This document shows, in pieces, positions 13,123 to 14,597 of a stretch of DNA of 14,597 nt. Origin of the DNA: an uncultured Flavobacteriales bacterium (GTDB lineage: Bacteria; Bacteroidota; Bacteroidia; Flavobacteriales_D; Sanyastnellaceae). Each line of letters opens with the position of its first letter. The first letter of the stretch is position 1. A model generated the notes under the pieces. That model did no database searches. It had not been told where the DNA came from and was given only the letters and a program-made list of their open reading frames with translations. The DNA is taken from contig CALBSW010000074.1 of NCBI GenBank assembly GCA_937967465.1, positions 1-14,597 of the forward strand. Direction: 5' to 3'. A program made the position numbers and the translations under genes.

Positions 13123-14436
13123 TCAGCCCTTCAGGATGCGCTTGGAGGCGACCGTACGTCCGCTCAAGAGGCGAACCGTGTAGAGGCCAGGGCGCAGATT
13201 GGACAGGTTGTTGAACCGAATCGGAGCGTCCTGCTTGCCGCCAGTGAGGCTGATGGCCTCCACGGGCATGCCTTGGTGGTCGAGGAGCTGGAGCAGGGCG
13301 CCGTCGGCGACCGTGCCGCGGACCGTGATGCTCAGGCTTTCACCGAAAGGCACCGGGTAGGCGCCGAGCTCGATGCGATCGCGGCCATCGTCATCGCTGC
13401 TTTGCACACCGCTTGCGGTTGCGGCGTCGAGGCCTGCAGCCATGGCGATGTTGTAAGCTGAAGCTTGACCGTCGATGTACAGGCGACCGAAGTCATTGGA
13501 GCCAGCGGCGAGAACAGCGATGCGGGCGCCGGTCGGAATGACCATCTTCAGCATCACGTTTTGTCCCTTGCGCACGGCGCCTTTGTCGAGCTCGAGGAGC
13601 AATTCGCCGTCGTTGACATTTTCGCTCGTGAACGTGCCACCGCAGATGACATCGCCGTTGGTGTAGCCGAGGGCGTACTCGTATTCAAAACCAGGCTCCA
13701 CGAAGGGGGTGGCCACCTTGATCTCCGTCACGCGACCGCGCTCACAAGTTTGGAACGTTTGGATGACGGTCTCGCTTTCAAAGTTGAGCACACCAGTGCT
13801 CATGCGCTGGGCAGACACGCAGTCGCCCTGCACGCTCAGGTCGAGGCCAGCAGCCACTCGGGCGTGTGCATTGGAGGCAGAACCATCGGTACCGAGGTTG
13901 TTGACCGTCCGGCCCGTGTTGGCTTCGCCCACATTGCTGGAGGCACCGCGGAAGTGAGCAGCGAACTTGATGTTCTTGCCTTCGGGCGTGCCATTCACAC
14001 GAACGTCACCGACAAATTGGGCAGCATCATCGGTACCCGGCAGGATGCACTCGGCGTTGCCTACGGTCTTGATCATGATCGTGAAGCCATCGCCTTTGAG
14101 GGCAGGAATCGCGAGGTTGTCGAGATAGAGGCTCGTCCCGTTGAAATTGTCGGCCGTGAAGGTCTTCATGGCGCGGGTGTTGAATTGATCGTCCTTGATG
14201 TGGACGTCGACGCTTCCGCCGTTGAATTCCACCGCAGCGACCACTTCAAGTGCGGCAATGGTGCCCTTGGAGCAAGCGCGGTAGTCTTGGGTCAAAATGC
14301 CTTGCATGAAGACGGCCGTGTTGACCTGGTCCTGTTCCACTTTGCACTGGATGTCATCCTGGGGTGCAGCAGCGAGGGACACATTGGAAAAGAGGAGGCC
14401 GAGAACGGCGAGAGAGAGGAAAGAGGTGCGAATCAT
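13123..14436 (-). CDS. Secreted protein with duplicated domain and type A T9SS sorting signal
   Basis: A 437-residue exported protein. Residues 1-24 are a signal peptide (MIRTSFLSLAVLGLLFSNVSLAAA). Two diverged copies of one beta-rich module follow, about 28-198 and 205-336. Matching landmarks are QDYRACSKGTIAALEV and QTFQTCERGRVTEIKV, FTADNFNGTSLYLDN and FTSENVNDGELLLEL, and AAGLD at the end of each. Paired cysteines (31, 54, 130; 206, 231, 265) could form disulfides. An acidic linker SSDDDGRDR (346-354) leads to residues 357-437, AYPVPFGESLSITV...LRPGLYTVRLLSGRTVASKRILKG, a type A T9SS C-terminal sorting domain, so the protein should reach the cell surface or medium. The ligand is unknown. 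The start is the ATG at 14434-14436: an in-frame extension to 14547 would run through the terminator of the upstream gene and would bury the signal peptide. Confidence 0.88.
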   Translation of the reverse strand: MIRTSFLSLAVLGLLFSNVSLAAAPQDDIQCKVEQDQVNTAVFMQGILTQDYRACSKGTIAALEVVAAVEFNGGSVDVHIKDDQFNTRAMKTFTADNFNGTSLYLDNLAIPALKGDGFTIMIKTVGNAECILPGTDDAAQFVGDVRVNGTPEGKNIKFAAHFRGASSNVGEANTGRTVNNLGTDGSASNAHARVAAGLDLSVQGDCVSAQRMSTGVLNFESETVIQTFQTCERGRVTEIKVATPFVEPGFEYEYALGYTNGDVICGGTFTSENVNDGELLLELDKGAVRKGQNVMLKMVIPTGARIAVLAAGSNDFGRLYIDGQASAYNIAMAAGLDAATASGVQSSDDDGRDRIELGAYPVPFGESLSITVRGTVADGALLQLLDHQGMPVEAISLTGGKQDAPIRFNNLSNLRPGLYTVRLLSGRTVASKRILKG

Positions 14437-14502
14437 GATGAGGTTGTTTGTGGATTCGCCCCCCTTTACGCCGCCCTTTCCCGTGCGGTTTCGATTTGGG
14501 AG
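14437..14502 (-). other. 5' region of the duplicated-domain secreted protein gene
   Basis: This is the space available for a promoter and leader of the minus-strand secreted-protein gene. I see no TAnnTTTG box and no clear -33 TTG here, so either the promoter is divergent in sequence or the gene is partly transcribed from upstream. Confidence 0.3.
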
Positions 14503-14541
14503 AAAAAAATGTGGCGATTGCACTGGGTGGCCAGTGAAATC
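14503..14541 (-). terminator. Putative intrinsic terminator of the upstream minus-strand gene
   Basis: GATT-g-CACTGG (14516-14526) pairs with CCAGTG-a-AATC (14531-14541), ten base pairs with one G/A mismatch and a GTGG loop. On the minus strand, seven consecutive U (A-run 14503-14509) begin six bases after the stem. It lies 23 bases beyond the stop at 14565-14567. The gap before the U-tract makes it less than ideal. Confidence 0.5.
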
Positions 14542-14564
14542 GGGCATTTTGGAGGGGTGAAATT

Positions 14565-14597
14565 TCAGGCGTTGAGCCCGAGGACCAAGGATTTCGC
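14565..14597 (-). CDS. 3' end of an unidentified gene (ten codons plus stop)
   Basis: On the minus strand the last 33 bases read AKSLVLGLNA followed by TGA. Ten residues are too few to name a family. The call as a real gene end rests on an open frame up to the window edge and on the terminator-like hairpin with U-run that follows. It would lie upstream of, and co-directional with, the secreted-protein gene. Confidence 0.4.
   Translation of the reverse strand, partial: AKSLVLGLNA

Noticed and set aside
1..14597. CRISPR array, insertion sequence, prophage, toxin-antitoxin or other defence system
   Set aside because: Scanned by eye for regularly spaced repeats, transposase-like motifs, terminal inverted repeats, integrases and small paired genes; none found. 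The gene content is core metabolism plus secreted proteins.

Overview
The window comes from a GC-rich member of the Bacteroidota, most likely on the Flavobacteriales side. Two proteins carry type IX secretion (T9SS) C-terminal sorting domains, one of them of the gliding-motility-associated type. A DUF4301 protein is present, and the clearest promoter-like boxes match the Bacteroidota -7 consensus TAnnTTTG (exact in front of tRNA-Val and gpmI). No Shine-Dalgarno signal decides any start here. The taxonomic call rests on remembered family distributions, not on a search.

Left part (1-3511): the 5' part of a secreted vanadium-haloperoxidase-like protein on the minus strand, running off the window; a minus-strand tRNA-Val(TAC); then, on the plus strand, a class I SAM-dependent methyltransferase and gpmI, the cofactor-independent phosphoglycerate mutase of glycolysis.

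Middle (3509-10041): a 733-residue secreted protein on the minus strand (choice-of-anchor L, Ig/PKD-like regions, gliding-motility-type sorting domain) shares a 50-bp divergent promoter region with a plus-strand gene block. That block is a MacB/LolD-type ABC ATPase, asnS (asparaginyl-tRNA synthetase), rpoN (sigma-54) and a PAP2-like membrane protein whose start codon overlaps the rpoN stop. The spacing suggests one transcription unit, although asnS may also have its own promoter.

Right part (10040-14597): galE (UDP-glucose 4-epimerase) on the minus strand is divergent from a small orphan Hpt phosphotransfer protein. A DUF4301 protein follows on the plus strand; its motif order recalls eukaryote-type UDP-sugar pyrophosphorylases. 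Convergent with it, and separated by a good intrinsic terminator, is a minus-strand secreted protein with two diverged copies of one domain and a type A T9SS sorting signal. The last 33 bases look like the 3' end of another minus-strand gene, followed by its own terminator.

The content is mostly core metabolism and translation (gpmI, asnS, tRNA-Val, rpoN, galE) mixed with cell-surface and secreted proteins. I see no mobile element, CRISPR array, phage gene or recognisable defence system. No gap between genes exceeds 300 bases. The best leads are the cryptic nucleotidyltransferase signature in the DUF4301 protein, the internal duplication in the right-hand secreted protein, and the promoter boxes sitting only 4-7 bases ahead of start codons.
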